This document shows, in pieces, positions 36,244 through 45,694 of a DNA stretch of 64,000 nucleotides. Both the position numbers and the translations under genes were made by a program. Source of the DNA: Clavibacter sp. VKM Ac-2873 (GTDB taxonomy: Bacteria > Actinomycetota > Actinomycetes > Actinomycetales > Microbacteriaceae); NCBI RefSeq assembly GCF_015351075.1, contig NZ_JADKRS010000001.1, positions 558,001 to 622,000 of the forward strand, in the 5' to 3' direction. The notes beneath the pieces are model-generated. The model was not told where the DNA came from. It saw only the letters and a list, made by a program, of their open reading frames with translations, and did not search any database. The first letter of the stretch is position 1, and each line of letters begins with the position of its first letter.

Positions 36244-37734
36244 TCAGGCGGACGCGGCCTGCTGCCGGCGTCGACGGCGCTGGCCGAGGTCGACCAGGCC
36301 GAGCGTGAGGGCGACCGCGACCAGCGCGATCGTCACGAGGAAGCCGTTGCGGAACCCGTCGTGGTACACCGCGAGGCCCGCGTCGCCGCCGCCCGCGGCC
36401 TCCGCGTACAGCGTGCTGAAGAAGGTGGCCGACGCGGCCGCGACGCCCACGGCGGTGCCCACGCGCTGGCCGACCTGCGCCATGGACCCGGCGACGCCGC
36501 CCTCCGTGACGGGGATCTCGGCGAGGGTCAGCGTCTGGTTCGGCGAGATCACGAAGCCCGCCCCGACGCCCGCGACGAGCATGGCCGCGGCCATCGCCCA
36601 CGGCGTCGCCCCCTGCGGCGTGAGCACCGCGGCGAGGAGCAGCAGCGTGATGCCCACCGCGACGATCGCGAGGCCGATCACCACGAGCTGACGGCCGAGC
36701 CGCGAGACGAGGCGCCCGCCGATCCACGCGGTGACGGCCGACGACAGCGCGAACGGGATGCTGACCATGCCGGCGACCACGGGCGGGAGGCCGAGCCCCT
36801 GCTGGAGGTACAGCGTCGTGAGCAGGAACACCGCGGGGATCGCGGCGAAGTACGCGGTGGCGATGAGGATCCCGTTGCGGTAGGAGGAGAGCTTGAAGAG
36901 CGCGAAGTGCACGACGGGCGACTTGCCGGACCGCTCGTAGCGTCGCTCCCACGCGACGAAGAGCGCCGCGGCGACGACGGCGCCGGCGAGCCAGATCCAC
37001 CGGAGCGGATCGTCGTCGGGCCCGCCGGTCGTGAGCACGAACGGCAGCATGAGCGAGAACGTGGCGATCGCGAGGAGCACGACGCCGACGGGATCGAGGC
37101 CCGTCTTCTGCTGGGGCCGGGCCTGCTTCCGCGGCAGCAGCTTGAGCGCGAACGCGATGGCGACGATCCCGAGCGGGATGTTCATCCAGAACAGCAGGCG
37201 CCACCCGTCCTCGGGGCCGCCGAGCTGGATCAGCAGGCCGCCGAGCGTCGGCCCGAACGCGGTCGAGATGCCGACGACGGCGCCGAACAGGCCGAACGCG
37301 CGCGCCCGCTCCTCGCCCTGGAAGAGCTGCTGGATGAGGCCGAGCACCTGCGGCATCTGGATGCCGGCGGCGACGCCCTGCAGGATCCGGGCGACCACGA
37401 GGGTCTTCACGTCCGGCGCGATGGCGCAGAGCAGGCTCGCGATCGTGAAGGAGCTGAGGCCGACCACGAACATGAGCCGACGGCTGCGGATGTCGCCGAG
37501 GCGGCCGGCGGGCACGAGGGCGAGGCCGAACGCGAGGGCGTAGCCGGCGACGATGAGCTGCAGGTCGGTGGATCCGGCGCCGAGGGACTCCTCGATGGAC
37601 GGGAGGCCCACGTTCACCTTCGAGAGGTCGAGGATCGTGAGCGCCGCGACGCCGACGCAGACCCAGAAGGCCTGCCAGCGGGTGCGTTCCTGGTCGTCGG
37701 TCGGGGTCGTGCCCGCTGTGGTGCGTCCGGTCAT
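36244..37734 (-). CDS. MFS transporter, DHA2 (EmrB/QacA) family
   Basis: The product is 496 aa with about fourteen membrane segments, the DHA2 drug:H+ antiporter layout. LTILDLSKVNVGLPSIE in the first segment, GRLGDIRSRR in loop 2-3 and GAVVGISTAFGPTLGGLL in segment 5 (motif C) are family signatures. Export of toxic compounds is inferred. The ATG at 37734 is used here; a GTG at 37755 in the same frame would add seven residues. An ATACA-N7-TGTAT inverted repeat spans the GTG and could be an operator. It diverges from the ABC importer genes. Confidence 0.9.
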   Translation of the reverse strand: MTGRTTAGTTPTDDQERTRWQAFWVCVGVAALTILDLSKVNVGLPSIEESLGAGSTDLQLIVAGYALAFGLALVPAGRLGDIRSRRLMFVVGLSSFTIASLLCAIAPDVKTLVVARILQGVAAGIQMPQVLGLIQQLFQGEERARAFGLFGAVVGISTAFGPTLGGLLIQLGGPEDGWRLLFWMNIPLGIVAIAFALKLLPRKQARPQQKTGLDPVGVVLLAIATFSLMLPFVLTTGGPDDDPLRWIWLAGAVVAAALFVAWERRYERSGKSPVVHFALFKLSSYRNGILIATAYFAAIPAVFLLTTLYLQQGLGLPPVVAGMVSIPFALSSAVTAWIGGRLVSRLGRQLVVIGLAIVAVGITLLLLAAVLTPQGATPWAMAAAMLVAGVGAGFVISPNQTLTLAEIPVTEGGVAGSMAQVGQRVGTAVGVAAASATFFSTLYAEAAGGGDAGLAVYHDGFRNGFLVTIALVAVALTLGLVDLGQRRRRRQQAASA

Positions 37735-37749
37735 GAGGTATCGAATCCC

Positions 37750-37766
37750 ATACACGGGCTATGTAT
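37750..37766. promoter_or_regulatory. Operator-like inverted repeat ATACA-N7-TGTAT
   Basis: A 17-bp A/T-rich dyad stands out in GC-rich surroundings just upstream of the exporter start, in the 239-nt divergent gap to the ABC importer. No regulator gene is adjacent. Confidence 0.35.
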
Positions 37767-37899
37767 TCCCGCTCCCGCGAGCGCGGGCGACATGCCCCGA
37801 CCAGCCTGCTCCTCATCTGGGGGAATCGTCCGGCGTGTCCCGGCGCTGAACAGCGGGCCAACAGCGTCCGCCACGACGGGACGACGGCGTTCCCGCTCC

Positions 37900-37905
37900 T
37901 ACCCT
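37900..37905 (+). promoter_or_regulatory. -10 hexamer TACCCT upstream of the ABC importer
   Basis: It lies 68 nt before the solute-binding protein ATG. No good -35 is seen. Confidence 0.3.
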
Positions 37906-37973
37906 GGGGGCTTCGTGCCAGCCCGGCCCGACCGCCCGCGAGCACGCCGACGTGCTCAGCCCGAGAGGACACC

Positions 37974-39053
37974 ATGCAGAATCGCGCCCGCCGTCTCACC
38001 GCCTCCGTCGCCGCCGTCGTCGCGGCCGGGCTCGCCCTCAGCGGATGCGGGTCGTCGACCGGCGGCAGCGCGGATCCGGCGGTCTCCCCCGCCTCGGGCG
38101 ACACCCTCGTCGTGTACACGAACTCCAACGGCGACGGCCGCGGCGACTGGGTGACGGCGGAGGCGGCGAAGGCCGGCTTCGACATCCAGATCGTGGGCCT
38201 CGGCGGAGCGGACCTCGCGAACCGCATCGTGGCGGAGAAGAACAACCCCGTCGGGGACGTGGTGTTCGGCCTCAACAACATGTACTTCGAGGACCTCAAG
38301 GCCCAGGACGCGATCACCGCCTACACGCCCGCGTGGTCGGGCGAGGTCGACCAGGCCGCCGGCGACCCCGCCGACGGCGCCTACTGGCCGCTCGTGCAGC
38401 AGGCCATCGTCACCGTCCACGACGCGAAGCAGACATCCGGCGGCGACGTCCCGGGGGACGTCACGGATCTCTACTCGTCGAAGTACGACGGCAAGTACGA
38501 GGTCAACACGCGCCTCGGCGAAGCCACGCCGCAGCTCATCCTGGCGGGCCTCCTCGCGCCGTACGCGGACCCGGACGGCGACCTCGGCATCAGCGACGCC
38601 GGCTGGCAGGTCGTCAAGGACTACTTCGCGAACGGATCCCCCGCGGTCCAGGGCACCGACCTCTACGCGCGCCTCTCCCGCGGCGACGTCGCGTTCGGCA
38701 CCCTCCCGTCGAGCGGCATCGCGGCGCGCGACGCGCAGTACGGCACCACCACCGCGATCGTCCCCGCGAAGGCCGGCGTCCCGTTCGTCACCGAGCAGAT
38801 CGCGGAGATCGCCGGCACGAAGAAGGAGGAGCGCGCCCGCGCGTTCATCGACTGGTTCGGCAGCGCCGACGTCCAGGGGGCCTTCGCGGAGGAGTTCTCG
38901 AGCTATCCCGTCAACACGACCGCGCGCGAGAAGGCGCTGCCTGCCGTGAAGGAGCTCATCGAGTCGCTCGTCCAGCAGGACGTCGACTACGGCTTCGTGC
39001 GCGAGCACATCGCCGACTGGGTCGAGAAGACCGAGCTGGAGTACCTGCCCTGA
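37974..39053 (+). CDS. ABC importer solute-binding lipoprotein (FbpA/AfuA-like)
   Basis: The product is 359 aa. The signal peptide ends in a lipobox L-A-L-S-G-C near residue 24, so it is membrane-tethered outside. The mature protein begins with TLVVYTNSNGDGRG and has the two-lobe fold of the iron(III)/phosphonate/thiamine class of binding proteins, with LANRIVAEKNNPVGDVVFGLN near residue 70. The ligand cannot be told: I see no clear ferric-iron Tyr pair. The ATG at 37974 has GAGAGGAC upstream. It overlaps the ATPase gene by 1 nt. Confidence 0.85.
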   Translation: MQNRARRLTASVAAVVAAGLALSGCGSSTGGSADPAVSPASGDTLVVYTNSNGDGRGDWVTAEAAKAGFDIQIVGLGGADLANRIVAEKNNPVGDVVFGLNNMYFEDLKAQDAITAYTPAWSGEVDQAAGDPADGAYWPLVQQAIVTVHDAKQTSGGDVPGDVTDLYSSKYDGKYEVNTRLGEATPQLILAGLLAPYADPDGDLGISDAGWQVVKDYFANGSPAVQGTDLYARLSRGDVAFGTLPSSGIAARDAQYGTTTAIVPAKAGVPFVTEQIAEIAGTKKEERARAFIDWFGSADVQGAFAEEFSSYPVNTTAREKALPAVKELIESLVQQDVDYGFVREHIADWVEKTELEYLP

Positions 39054-40081
39054 TGATCCGCTTCGACGACGTCGAGGTGCGCTTCGGCGACCAGGTGGCG
39101 ATCCCGGGGCTCGACCTCGAGATCCACGAGGGCGAGTTCTTCACGCTCCTCGGGCCGTCGGGCTGCGGCAAGACGACCGCCCTCCGGACCCTCGCCGGCT
39201 TCGTCGACCCGAGCCGCGGCGACATCGTGATCGACGGGCAGGTCGCCACGCGGCTGCCCAGCGAGAAGCGCCGTGTGGGCATGGTGTTCCAGAACTACGC
39301 GCTCTTCCCGACCATGTCGGTGCGGCAGAACATCGCCTTCGGCCTCACGGTGCGGAAGGCGGGCAAGGCCGAGACCGACCGGCTCGTGCGCGCCATGGCC
39401 GACCAGGTCGAGCTGAGCGAGGCACAGCTCGACAAGGACGTGGCGGAGCTCTCCGGCGGACAGCAGCAGCGCGTCGCCATCGCGCGGGCGCTCGTGCTCG
39501 AGCCGCGGATCCTCCTGCTCGACGAGCCGCTGTCCAACCTCGACGCGAAGCTCCGCATGCAGCTGCGCGAGCAGCTGAAGGGCCTGCAGTCGCGCCTCGG
39601 CATCACGACGGTCTACGTGACGCACGACCAGGAGGAGGCGCTCACCATGAGCGACCGCATCGCCGTCTTCGACAAAGGGCGGATCGAGCAGGTCGGCACC
39701 CCGGAGGACGTCTACGACCGCTCGGCCACCGAGTTCGTGGCCACCTTCGTCGGCGCCATCAACGCCCTCGGCGCGTCCACGGCGGCCCGCCTCCGCGCCG
39801 CCGGGGCGACGGACCTCGACGCCGCGGAGCGTGCGTACGTGCGGCTCGAGCGCGTGTCCGTGGATCCGCGCGGGGCAGCCCCCACGGACACCCGCCGCAT
39901 CCGGATCGACGGCGTGGTCGCGGAGCGGTCCTACCACGGCGCGCACAGCACCTACCGGATCGACCTCGGCGACCACGTGGTGACCGCCCTGGTCACCGAG
40001 ACGGGCGCACCGCCCCTCGCTCCCGGAGCGGAGGTCGTCGTCGGCATCGACCCGGCCGCGATCCTGCGGTACCGGTCGTAG
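39053..40081 (+). CDS. ABC importer ATP-binding protein
   Basis: The product is 342 aa. Walker A is GPSGCGKTTALRT near residue 37, the Q-loop VFQNYALFP near 80, the signature [15 protein letters not shown] near 137, Walker B ILLLDEPLSNLDAKLR near 157 and the H-loop YVTHDQEEAL near 190. A C-terminal TOBE-like domain (~240-342) is typical of Fe3+/polyamine/phosphonate importers (FbpC/PotA group). Start overlaps the previous stop as TGATG. Confidence 0.93.
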   Translation: MIRFDDVEVRFGDQVAIPGLDLEIHEGEFFTLLGPSGCGKTTALRTLAGFVDPSRGDIVIDGQVATRLPSEKRRVGMVFQNYALFPTMSVRQNIAFGLTVRKAGKAETDRLVRAMADQVELSEAQLDKDVAELSGGQQQRVAIARALVLEPRILLLDEPLSNLDAKLRMQLREQLKGLQSRLGITTVYVTHDQEEALTMSDRIAVFDKGRIEQVGTPEDVYDRSATEFVATFVGAINALGASTAARLRAAGATDLDAAERAYVRLERVSVDPRGAAPTDTRRIRIDGVVAERSYHGAHSTYRIDLGDHVVTALVTETGAPPLAPGAEVVVGIDPAAILRYRS

Positions 40082-40083
40082 CC

Positions 40084-41889
40084 GTGCGCACCCCCGTCCG
40101 CGCGCTGCTGCGCTCGCCCCTCGGCGTCGTCGTGCTCATCGCGGCGCTCTGGTTCGTCGTCACGTTCCTGGTCTTCCCGAACGCGAACCTGCTCGTCACC
40201 ACCTTCTTCCCCGACGGCGCGTTCAGCGGCCGCGCGCTCGAGAAGCTCCTGAGCTCCGACCGGGCGATGCGCAGCGTCGGCAACAGCCTCCTGCTCGCGG
40301 CGACCCTCGCGATCACCGTGAACGTGGTCGGCATCTTCATCGTGCTGGTGACCGAGTACTTCGTGGTGCGCGGATCCCGCGTGCTCTGGCTCGGCTACGC
40401 CACGACCCTCATCTACGGCGGCATCGTGCTGGCCGCCGGCTACGACTTCATCTACGGCCGCTACGGGTTCGTGACCGCCATCGCGCAGCGCGCGTTCCCG
40501 GACCTCGACCCCGACTGGTTCTCGGGCTATTTCGCGGTCGTCATCGTGATGACGTTCGCCACCACCACGAACCACATGCTCTTCCTCCGCTCGTCGCTCG
40601 CCGCGATCGACCACCAGACCATCGAGGCGGCGCGCAGCATGGGCGCAAGCACCGGGCGCATCCTCTTCCGCATCGTGCTCCCGGCACTGCGCCCGATGAT
40701 CTTCGCGGTGACCGTGCTCACGTTCCTCACCGGCCTCGGGGCGCTCACCGCTCCCCTGGTGCTCGGCGGTACGGGCTTCCAGACGGTCGCGCCCATGATC
40801 GTGACGTTCTCGAAGAGCGCGAGCTCCCGCGACCTCGCGGCCCTGCTCGCCATCGTGCTGGGCGTCGCCACCATCGTGCTGCTCGCGATCATGAACCGCG
40901 TCGAGAGGACGGGCGTGCACTTCTCGGTGGCCAAGGTCGCGACGCCGCTGCAGAAGCAGCGCATCAGGAACCCGGTCGTGAACGGCGTCGTGCACGTCGT
41001 CGCCTACGCCCTGTTCGTGGTCTACGCCCTCCCCGTGATCCTCATCGTGCTGTTCTCGTTCCTCGACTCGAGGAGCGTGCAGACGGGCACGATCACGTGG
41101 GACTCGTTCACGCTGCGGAACTACGCGACCGTCCTCGGTTCGCCCGACGTGCTCCGGCCGTTCGTCGTGAGCCTCGTCTACAGCGCGCTCGCCGCCGTGA
41201 TCGTCGTGACCGGGCTCCTGTTCGTCGCGCGCATGATCCAGCGGAACCGCAACTGGGTCACCGCGACGCTGGAGTACCTGCTGCACATCCCGTGGATCCT
41301 GCCCACCATCCTCATCGCGCTCGCCCTCCTGCAGACCTTCGACCGACCGCAGCCCCTCATCGGCGGCCAGGTCCTCACGGGCACGACGTGGCTGCTGCTC
41401 GTGGCCTACATCATCGTGAAGGTCCCCTTCACGCTGCGCCTCCTCAAGGCCGCGTTCGCGAGCGTGCCGCAATCCCTCGAGGAGGCGGCGCGGATCCTGG
41501 GCGCGAGGTCGCTCACGACGTTCCGTCGGGTGCTCGTGCCCCTCGTGATCCCCGCGGTCGCGGCCATCACGGCGCTCGACTTCAACAGCCTGCTCGACGA
41601 CTACGACGCGGCGGTGTTCCTCTACCAGCCGCTGTACGAGCCGCTCGGCATCGCGATCAAGGCCAGCACCGAGGGCGAGGCGAACCTCGACTCGACGGGC
41701 ATCACGTTCGTCTACACCGTGCTGCTCATGGTCATCATGGGGATCACGATGTACCTCGTGTACGGACGCGCGGGTGGCCGGAGGCGCCGTCGGGGACGCA
41801 CCGCGGCGCCCGTCGTCCCCGCCCCCGCGCTCGCGACGAACGCCCCGGGCGTTCCCGCACCGGCGGCACCGCGCGCGCCCGTCCGCTGA
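40084..41889 (+). CDS. ABC importer permease, two fused membrane domains (FbpB-like)
   Basis: The product is 601 aa with about twelve membrane segments. Two permease domains are joined head to tail: EAA-type coupling loops occur twice, as EAARSMGASTGRILFRIVLPALRP near residue 182 and as EEAARILGARSLTTFRRVLVPL near residue 470. This fused layout is seen in FbpB/SfuB iron and some phosphonate systems. The C-terminus is an Ala/Pro tail. Start GTG at 40084, 2 nt after the ATPase stop. With the two genes before it, it makes a complete importer. Confidence 0.9.
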   Translation: MRTPVRALLRSPLGVVVLIAALWFVVTFLVFPNANLLVTTFFPDGAFSGRALEKLLSSDRAMRSVGNSLLLAATLAITVNVVGIFIVLVTEYFVVRGSRVLWLGYATTLIYGGIVLAAGYDFIYGRYGFVTAIAQRAFPDLDPDWFSGYFAVVIVMTFATTTNHMLFLRSSLAAIDHQTIEAARSMGASTGRILFRIVLPALRPMIFAVTVLTFLTGLGALTAPLVLGGTGFQTVAPMIVTFSKSASSRDLAALLAIVLGVATIVLLAIMNRVERTGVHFSVAKVATPLQKQRIRNPVVNGVVHVVAYALFVVYALPVILIVLFSFLDSRSVQTGTITWDSFTLRNYATVLGSPDVLRPFVVSLVYSALAAVIVVTGLLFVARMIQRNRNWVTATLEYLLHIPWILPTILIALALLQTFDRPQPLIGGQVLTGTTWLLLVAYIIVKVPFTLRLLKAAFASVPQSLEEAARILGARSLTTFRRVLVPLVIPAVAAITALDFNSLLDDYDAAVFLYQPLYEPLGIAIKASTEGEANLDSTGITFVYTVLLMVIMGITMYLVYGRAGGRRRRRGRTAAPVVPAPALATNAPGVPAPAAPRAPVR

Positions 41890-41905
41890 TCTGCCCCGCA
41901 CGCAC

Positions 41906-41937
41906 GAGAGGCCCCGTCCGGCTGGACGGGGCCTCTC
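41906..41937 (+). terminator. Terminator hairpin after the ABC importer operon
   Basis: A 14-bp perfect stem with a 4-nt loop (GGCT) begins 17 nt after the permease stop, facing the convergent ssrA gene 52 nt away. Confidence 0.75.
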
Positions 41938-41988
41938 ATGCGTCCGGACGGATCCGGATGCTCGACGGGCGTGGAGCATGCGACGCGA

Positions 41989-42364
41989 TGGTGGAGATGC
42001 GGGGAATCGAACCCCGGTCCACTGCTGTAATCCTGCGCCTTCTACGGGTGTATCCAGGAAAGACGTCCTGCTCGGCCCCGGAACTTGCTCCTGGCATCTG
42101 ATCCGACGGGCCCAGCCTCAGTTCGAGTCCCGCGCGGCCCTGAGGCACGACCGCGCAGCGAGCTCCCTTTTCTGACGCCGACTTACCGGTTAGAGAGCAT
42201 CACCGGGTCGACGGTCCTGTTAGTGCGCTCGCTTAGGCAGCGAGAGCGAAGGACGACTGCTTGTTATTGGCAGTTGTATTTTGCAGAGAGCGTTTACGAG
42301 ATAGCCCTGCATCCTCGACCCGCTTCTCGCAGTCATTCAGGCAATGTCGAAACCGATCATCCCC
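41989..42364 (-). ncRNA. ssrA: Transfer-messenger RNA (tmRNA)
   Basis: About 376 nt on the minus strand. The 5' end GGGGATG pairs with CATCTCC at the 3' end to form the acceptor stem, followed by an encoded CCA. The 3' part has the T-arm GGTTCGATTCC. The tag frame reads GCC AAT AAC AAG CAG TCG TCC TTC GCT CTC GCT GCC TAA, giving ANNKQSSFALAA, with the LAA end recognised by ClpXP-type proteases. It rescues ribosomes stalled on broken mRNA together with SmpB, encoded just upstream. All four pseudoknot regions are not individually resolved here. Confidence 0.95.
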
Positions 42365-42403
42365 ATGAACGGCCCAGCGCCTCTGCGAGGCGCCCGAGCC
42401 GGG

Positions 42404-42432
42404 TCGCATGTTCCACGCTGTCGAGTTGTCAA
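42404..42432 (-). promoter_or_regulatory. Candidate ssrA promoter: TTGACA-N17-ATGCGA
   Basis: A perfect -35 TTGACA (42432-42427, minus strand) lies 63 nt before the mature tmRNA 5' end. The -10 match at 17 nt is poor, so the exact start is uncertain. Confidence 0.3.
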
Positions 42433-42468
42433 TCGCCGGTCGAATCCCTCGACGAGCCCTCCATGTTA

Positions 42469-42484
42469 CCCGACGCGGGTCGGG
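42469..42484 (-). terminator. Hairpin after smpB
   Basis: A 6-bp stem (CCCGAC / GTCGGG) with a 4-nt loop lies 19 nt after the smpB stop on the minus strand and may separate smpB from ssrA. Confidence 0.3.
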
Positions 42485-42503
42485 CGCACCACCGGGAGGA
42501 GGG

Positions 42504-42980
42504 CTACTCGCCGAGGCGACGGTGGGACGACATCGCCCGGTCGGCCTCGCGCTTGTCCTGCCGCTCGCGCAGCGTCTGGCGCTTGTCGTACTCCTTCTTG
42601 CCCTTCGCGATGGCCAGCTCGACCTTGGCGCGGCCGTCGACGAAGTAGAGCTGCAGGGGGACGACGGTGTAGCCGCCCTCCTTCACCTTGGAGTGGATCT
42701 TGAGGATCTGCTCCTTGTGCAGGAGGAGCTTGCGCTTCCGCCTGACCGGGTGGTTGTTCCAGGTGCCCTGGTTGTACTCCGGGATGTGCACCGCATCCAG
42801 CCACGCCTCGCCGGCGTCGACGAAAGCGTAGCCGTCGACGAGCGAGGCCCGCCCCTGCCGGAGCGACTTCACCTCGGTGCCCGTGAGCACGAGGCCGGCC
42901 TCGTAGGTCGACTCGATGGTGTAGTCGTGGCGCGCCTTGCGGTTGGTCGCCACCACCTTCTCGCCACGTTCCCTGGGCAC
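42504..42980 (-). CDS. smpB: SsrA-binding protein SmpB
   Basis: The product is 158 aa. This is the tmRNA partner that places tmRNA in the ribosomal A site. [39 protein letters not shown] and [20 protein letters not shown] are the OB-barrel family blocks. The basic tail ([25 protein letters not shown]) enters the decoding channel. The start is GTG at 42980 with GAGGAG upstream. Order ftsE-ftsX-smpB-ssrA is conserved in Actinobacteria. Confidence 0.96.
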   Translation of the reverse strand: MPRERGEKVVATNRKARHDYTIESTYEAGLVLTGTEVKSLRQGRASLVDGYAFVDAGEAWLDAVHIPEYNQGTWNNHPVRRKRKLLLHKEQILKIHSKVKEGGYTVVPLQLYFVDGRAKVELAIAKGKKEYDKRQTLRERQDKREADRAMSSHRRLGE

Positions 42981-43046
42981 GGTGGACTCCTCGATGGTTC
43001 AGGTGGATGCGCCCGGATCCGGGCAGCCCATCAGCCTACCGGAGGA

Positions 43047-43964
43047 TCAGATCCGCAGGTAGCGGCTGATGGCGAAGTTCGCGGAGACCGCCGCGAGCAC
43101 GACGCCCACCCCCAGCAGGATCGGCACCACGAGCAGCGCGTCGTCCATGTTCACGAGCGATATCGACGTGAGCCGGGTGCTCAGGAACCCCTGGACGAAG
43201 AACTTCACGAGCGCCACCGTCGCGGCGCTGGCGAGCACCGACCCGATGAGCGCCGCGAACACGCCCTCGAGGATGAACGGGGTCTGGATGAAGCGGTTCG
43301 ACGCCCCGACCAGCCTCATGATGCCCAGCTCCCGTCTCCGCGAGAACGCGGACAGGCGGATCGTGGTGGCGATCAGCAGGGCCGCGGCCACGAGCATGAG
43401 CCCCGCGATCCCCACGGCCGTGAGGCTGGCCGCGTTCAGGATCGAGAAGATCTGGTCGAGGTACTGCCGTTGGTCGGTGACGTTCTCGACGCCCGCGAGG
43501 CCGGAGAGGCTGTCGCTCAGGATGTCGGACTTCGACGGGTCCTTGAGGTTCACCCAGAAGGCCTCGTTGAGGAACTCGGGCTGCACCAGCTCGGTGACGG
43601 GATCGCCCTTGAACTGCTCCTGGAAGTTCTTGTACGCCGTGTCCTGGTCCTCGAAGTAGTACTTGTCGATGAACGGGGCCAGCGTGTCGCTGTCGAGCTG
43701 CTGCTTGACGGCGTCGATCTGCTCCTGGGTGGCCTTGCCGTTGACGCAGGTCTCGCTCGGCACCGACGTGTCGGTGCAGAAGTCGATCGCGACCTGCGCG
43801 CGGTCGTACCAGTAGTTCTTCATCTGGCCGATCTGCATCTGCAGGAGGACCGCGGCGCCCACGAACGTGAGCGAGATGAAGGTGACGAGCACGACCGAGA
43901 CGACCATGCTGACGTTCCGACGGAGGCCGTGGCCGACCTCGGAGAGGACGAGTCCGAGTCTCAT
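43047..43964 (-). CDS. ftsX: Cell division protein FtsX (ABC permease-like)
   Basis: The product is 305 aa. One membrane segment (~20-45) precedes an extracellular domain (~50-175) that would act on peptidoglycan hydrolase partners, then three membrane segments (~180-300). Conserved blocks include [19 protein letters not shown] between segments and the C-terminal [12 protein letters not shown]. An extracellular Cys pair ([12 protein letters not shown]) may form a disulfide. The ATG at 43964 overlaps the ftsE stop as ATGA. Confidence 0.94.
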   Translation of the reverse strand: MRLGLVLSEVGHGLRRNVSMVVSVVLVTFISLTFVGAAVLLQMQIGQMKNYWYDRAQVAIDFCTDTSVPSETCVNGKATQEQIDAVKQQLDSDTLAPFIDKYYFEDQDTAYKNFQEQFKGDPVTELVQPEFLNEAFWVNLKDPSKSDILSDSLSGLAGVENVTDQRQYLDQIFSILNAASLTAVGIAGLMLVAAALLIATTIRLSAFSRRRELGIMRLVGASNRFIQTPFILEGVFAALIGSVLASAATVALVKFFVQGFLSTRLTSISLVNMDDALLVVPILLGVGVVLAAVSANFAISRYLRI

Positions 43965-45619
43965 CGCGTGGGCCCCACATCCTGTGCGCCGGTGTCGTCC
44001 GGCGACTCTCCCCGGGCGCGGAGGCCCAGCTTCTCGGCCAGGCCGAGCTCGGCGAGCTCGGCGTCGTCGCGTCCGTCGGCGGGCGCGGTTCCCCCCTCGA
44101 CGTCGGACAGGTCGGGCAGGCGGATCACGCCGGTGCCCTCGGGCAGGCGCCGGATGGATCCGGTGCTCGGGGCCGCGGGGGCGGCTCCCCCGCCGTTGCG
44201 CCTGCTCGGCGGCGTGGGCGCCGACCGCGGGCCGTCGTCCACGGGCGGTGCCTCGTCCCGGGTCACCGGGGTGGCACGCGACGGCGTGGGATCGACGGGT
44301 CCCGCAGCACGAGACGGCTCGGGATCGCGCGGCTCCGGACGCGAGGGCGCCGGCTCGCGGCGCTCCTCCGGGGACGGGACCGGCTGCTCGCGCACCGGCT
44401 CGCGCTCGGGGACGGGATCCACGCGCGCGGCCTCGGCGAACGCGGATGGGGCGTAGGCCGGGGCATCCGGGCGGGATGCGCGGTCGGAGCCGACATCGCG
44501 CGACGACTGCGCGGTGCCCGCGGGCCCGGCGACGCGGTCGGGCGAGGTGGCCGGCACGATCGGCACGGCCTCCGCGGCTGCGGCGGCAGGGGCGGGCGCG
44601 ACAGCGGGAGCTGCAGGCGCAGCGGGCGCGGCGACGGCGGCCGGGGGCACGGCGTCCTTCGCGGGCTTCCGCGGCGCCTTCCTCGCGGCCTTGGCGGCGG
44701 CGGCCTGACGGGTCTCCTCCTCCTTGGCGCGCGCCTTCTCGTCGGCGCGGCGCTGCTTGTCGCGCTTGGCCTGCTCGCGGCGCTCCGCGGCGTTCGCGGG
44801 CTCCGCGGGAGCGGTCGGGCGCACGGGGGCCGGGAGCGGCGCGGCGGGCACGAAGACGGGCGTCGGCGCGGCGACGGGCGGGTGCTCGGGGTTCACGCCG
44901 ACCGGGTTCTCGGCCGTGCGCGGCAGGTCGATCGCGGAGGTCTGGTACTGGCCGCCGACCTCGTCGCGGACGACCTCGCCGCCGATGAGCTCGATGACGC
45001 GCTTCTGCATCTGGTCGACGATGCCGGAGTCGTGGGTGGCCATGATCACCGTGGTGCCGTTGGCGTTGATCCGCTCGAGCACCTGCATGATGCCCGCGCT
45101 CGTCAGCGGGTCGAGGTTGCCCGTGGGCTCGTCGGCGAGGAGCACGGCGGGCTTGTTGACGACCGCGCGGGCGATGGCCACGCGCTGCTGCTCACCGCCG
45201 GACAGCTCGTGCGGCAGACGCTGCTCCTTGCCCTGGAGGCCCACCATGGCGAGCACGTCGGGGACCGCCTCCTGGATGAAGCCGCGCGACTTGCCGATCA
45301 CCTGCAGCGTGAAGGCCACGTTGTCGAAGACCGACTTGTTCGGGAGCAGCCGGAAGTCCTGGAACACCACCCCCAGGCTGCGCCGGTAGTAGGGGACCTT
45401 GCGGCTCGACAGCTGGTTCAGCTGCTGGCCCAGGACGTGGATCGTGCCGTTGGTCGGCCGGTCCTCCTTGAGCACGAGACGCAGGAAGCTGGACTTGCCG
45501 GACCCCGATGCACCCACGAGGAAGACGAACTCCCCCCGCAGGATCTCGAGGTCGACGGAGCTCAGCGCCGGTCGGGGATTGCCGGGATACACCTTGGATA
45601 CGTGGTCGAACCTGATCAT
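43961..45619 (-). CDS. ftsE: Cell division ATPase FtsE with a ~315-residue Ala/Pro-rich C-terminal extension
   Basis: The product is 552 aa, more than twice the usual ~229. Residues 1-230 are a complete FtsE ATPase: Walker [16 protein letters not shown] (~35), Q-loop [10 protein letters not shown] (~84), signature [14 protein letters not shown] (~140), Walker [13 protein letters not shown] (~158) and H-loop IMATHDSGI (~195). Residues ~235-552 are low-complexity Ala/Pro/Glu/Arg with a short coiled-coil-like charged stretch (~275-320), probably disordered. FtsE drives FtsX to activate cell-wall hydrolysis at division. TAGGGT lies 9 nt before the ATG. Confidence 0.93.
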   Translation of the reverse strand: MIRFDHVSKVYPGNPRPALSSVDLEILRGEFVFLVGASGSGKSSFLRLVLKEDRPTNGTIHVLGQQLNQLSSRKVPYYRRSLGVVFQDFRLLPNKSVFDNVAFTLQVIGKSRGFIQEAVPDVLAMVGLQGKEQRLPHELSGGEQQRVAIARAVVNKPAVLLADEPTGNLDPLTSAGIMQVLERINANGTTVIMATHDSGIVDQMQKRVIELIGGEVVRDEVGGQYQTSAIDLPRTAENPVGVNPEHPPVAAPTPVFVPAAPLPAPVRPTAPAEPANAAERREQAKRDKQRRADEKARAKEEETRQAAAAKAARKAPRKPAKDAVPPAAVAAPAAPAAPAVAPAPAAAAAEAVPIVPATSPDRVAGPAGTAQSSRDVGSDRASRPDAPAYAPSAFAEAARVDPVPEREPVREQPVPSPEERREPAPSRPEPRDPEPSRAAGPVDPTPSRATPVTRDEAPPVDDGPRSAPTPPSRRNGGGAAPAAPSTGSIRRLPEGTGVIRLPDLSDVEGGTAPADGRDDAELAELGLAEKLGLRARGESPDDTGAQDVGPTR

Positions 45620-45628
45620 GTCGGTACG

Positions 45629-45634
45629 ACCCTA
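45629..45634 (-). promoter_or_regulatory. -10 hexamer TAGGGT upstream of ftsE
   Basis: It is located in the 75-nt gap between prfB and ftsE, 9 nt before the ftsE ATG, so ftsE could have its own near-leaderless transcript. Confidence 0.35.
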
Positions 45635-45694
45635 GGCACGGGAGGTGCCTTTCGCCGCATCGACTCACCGCGGCGGGCGGTCCTCCGGACTCTC

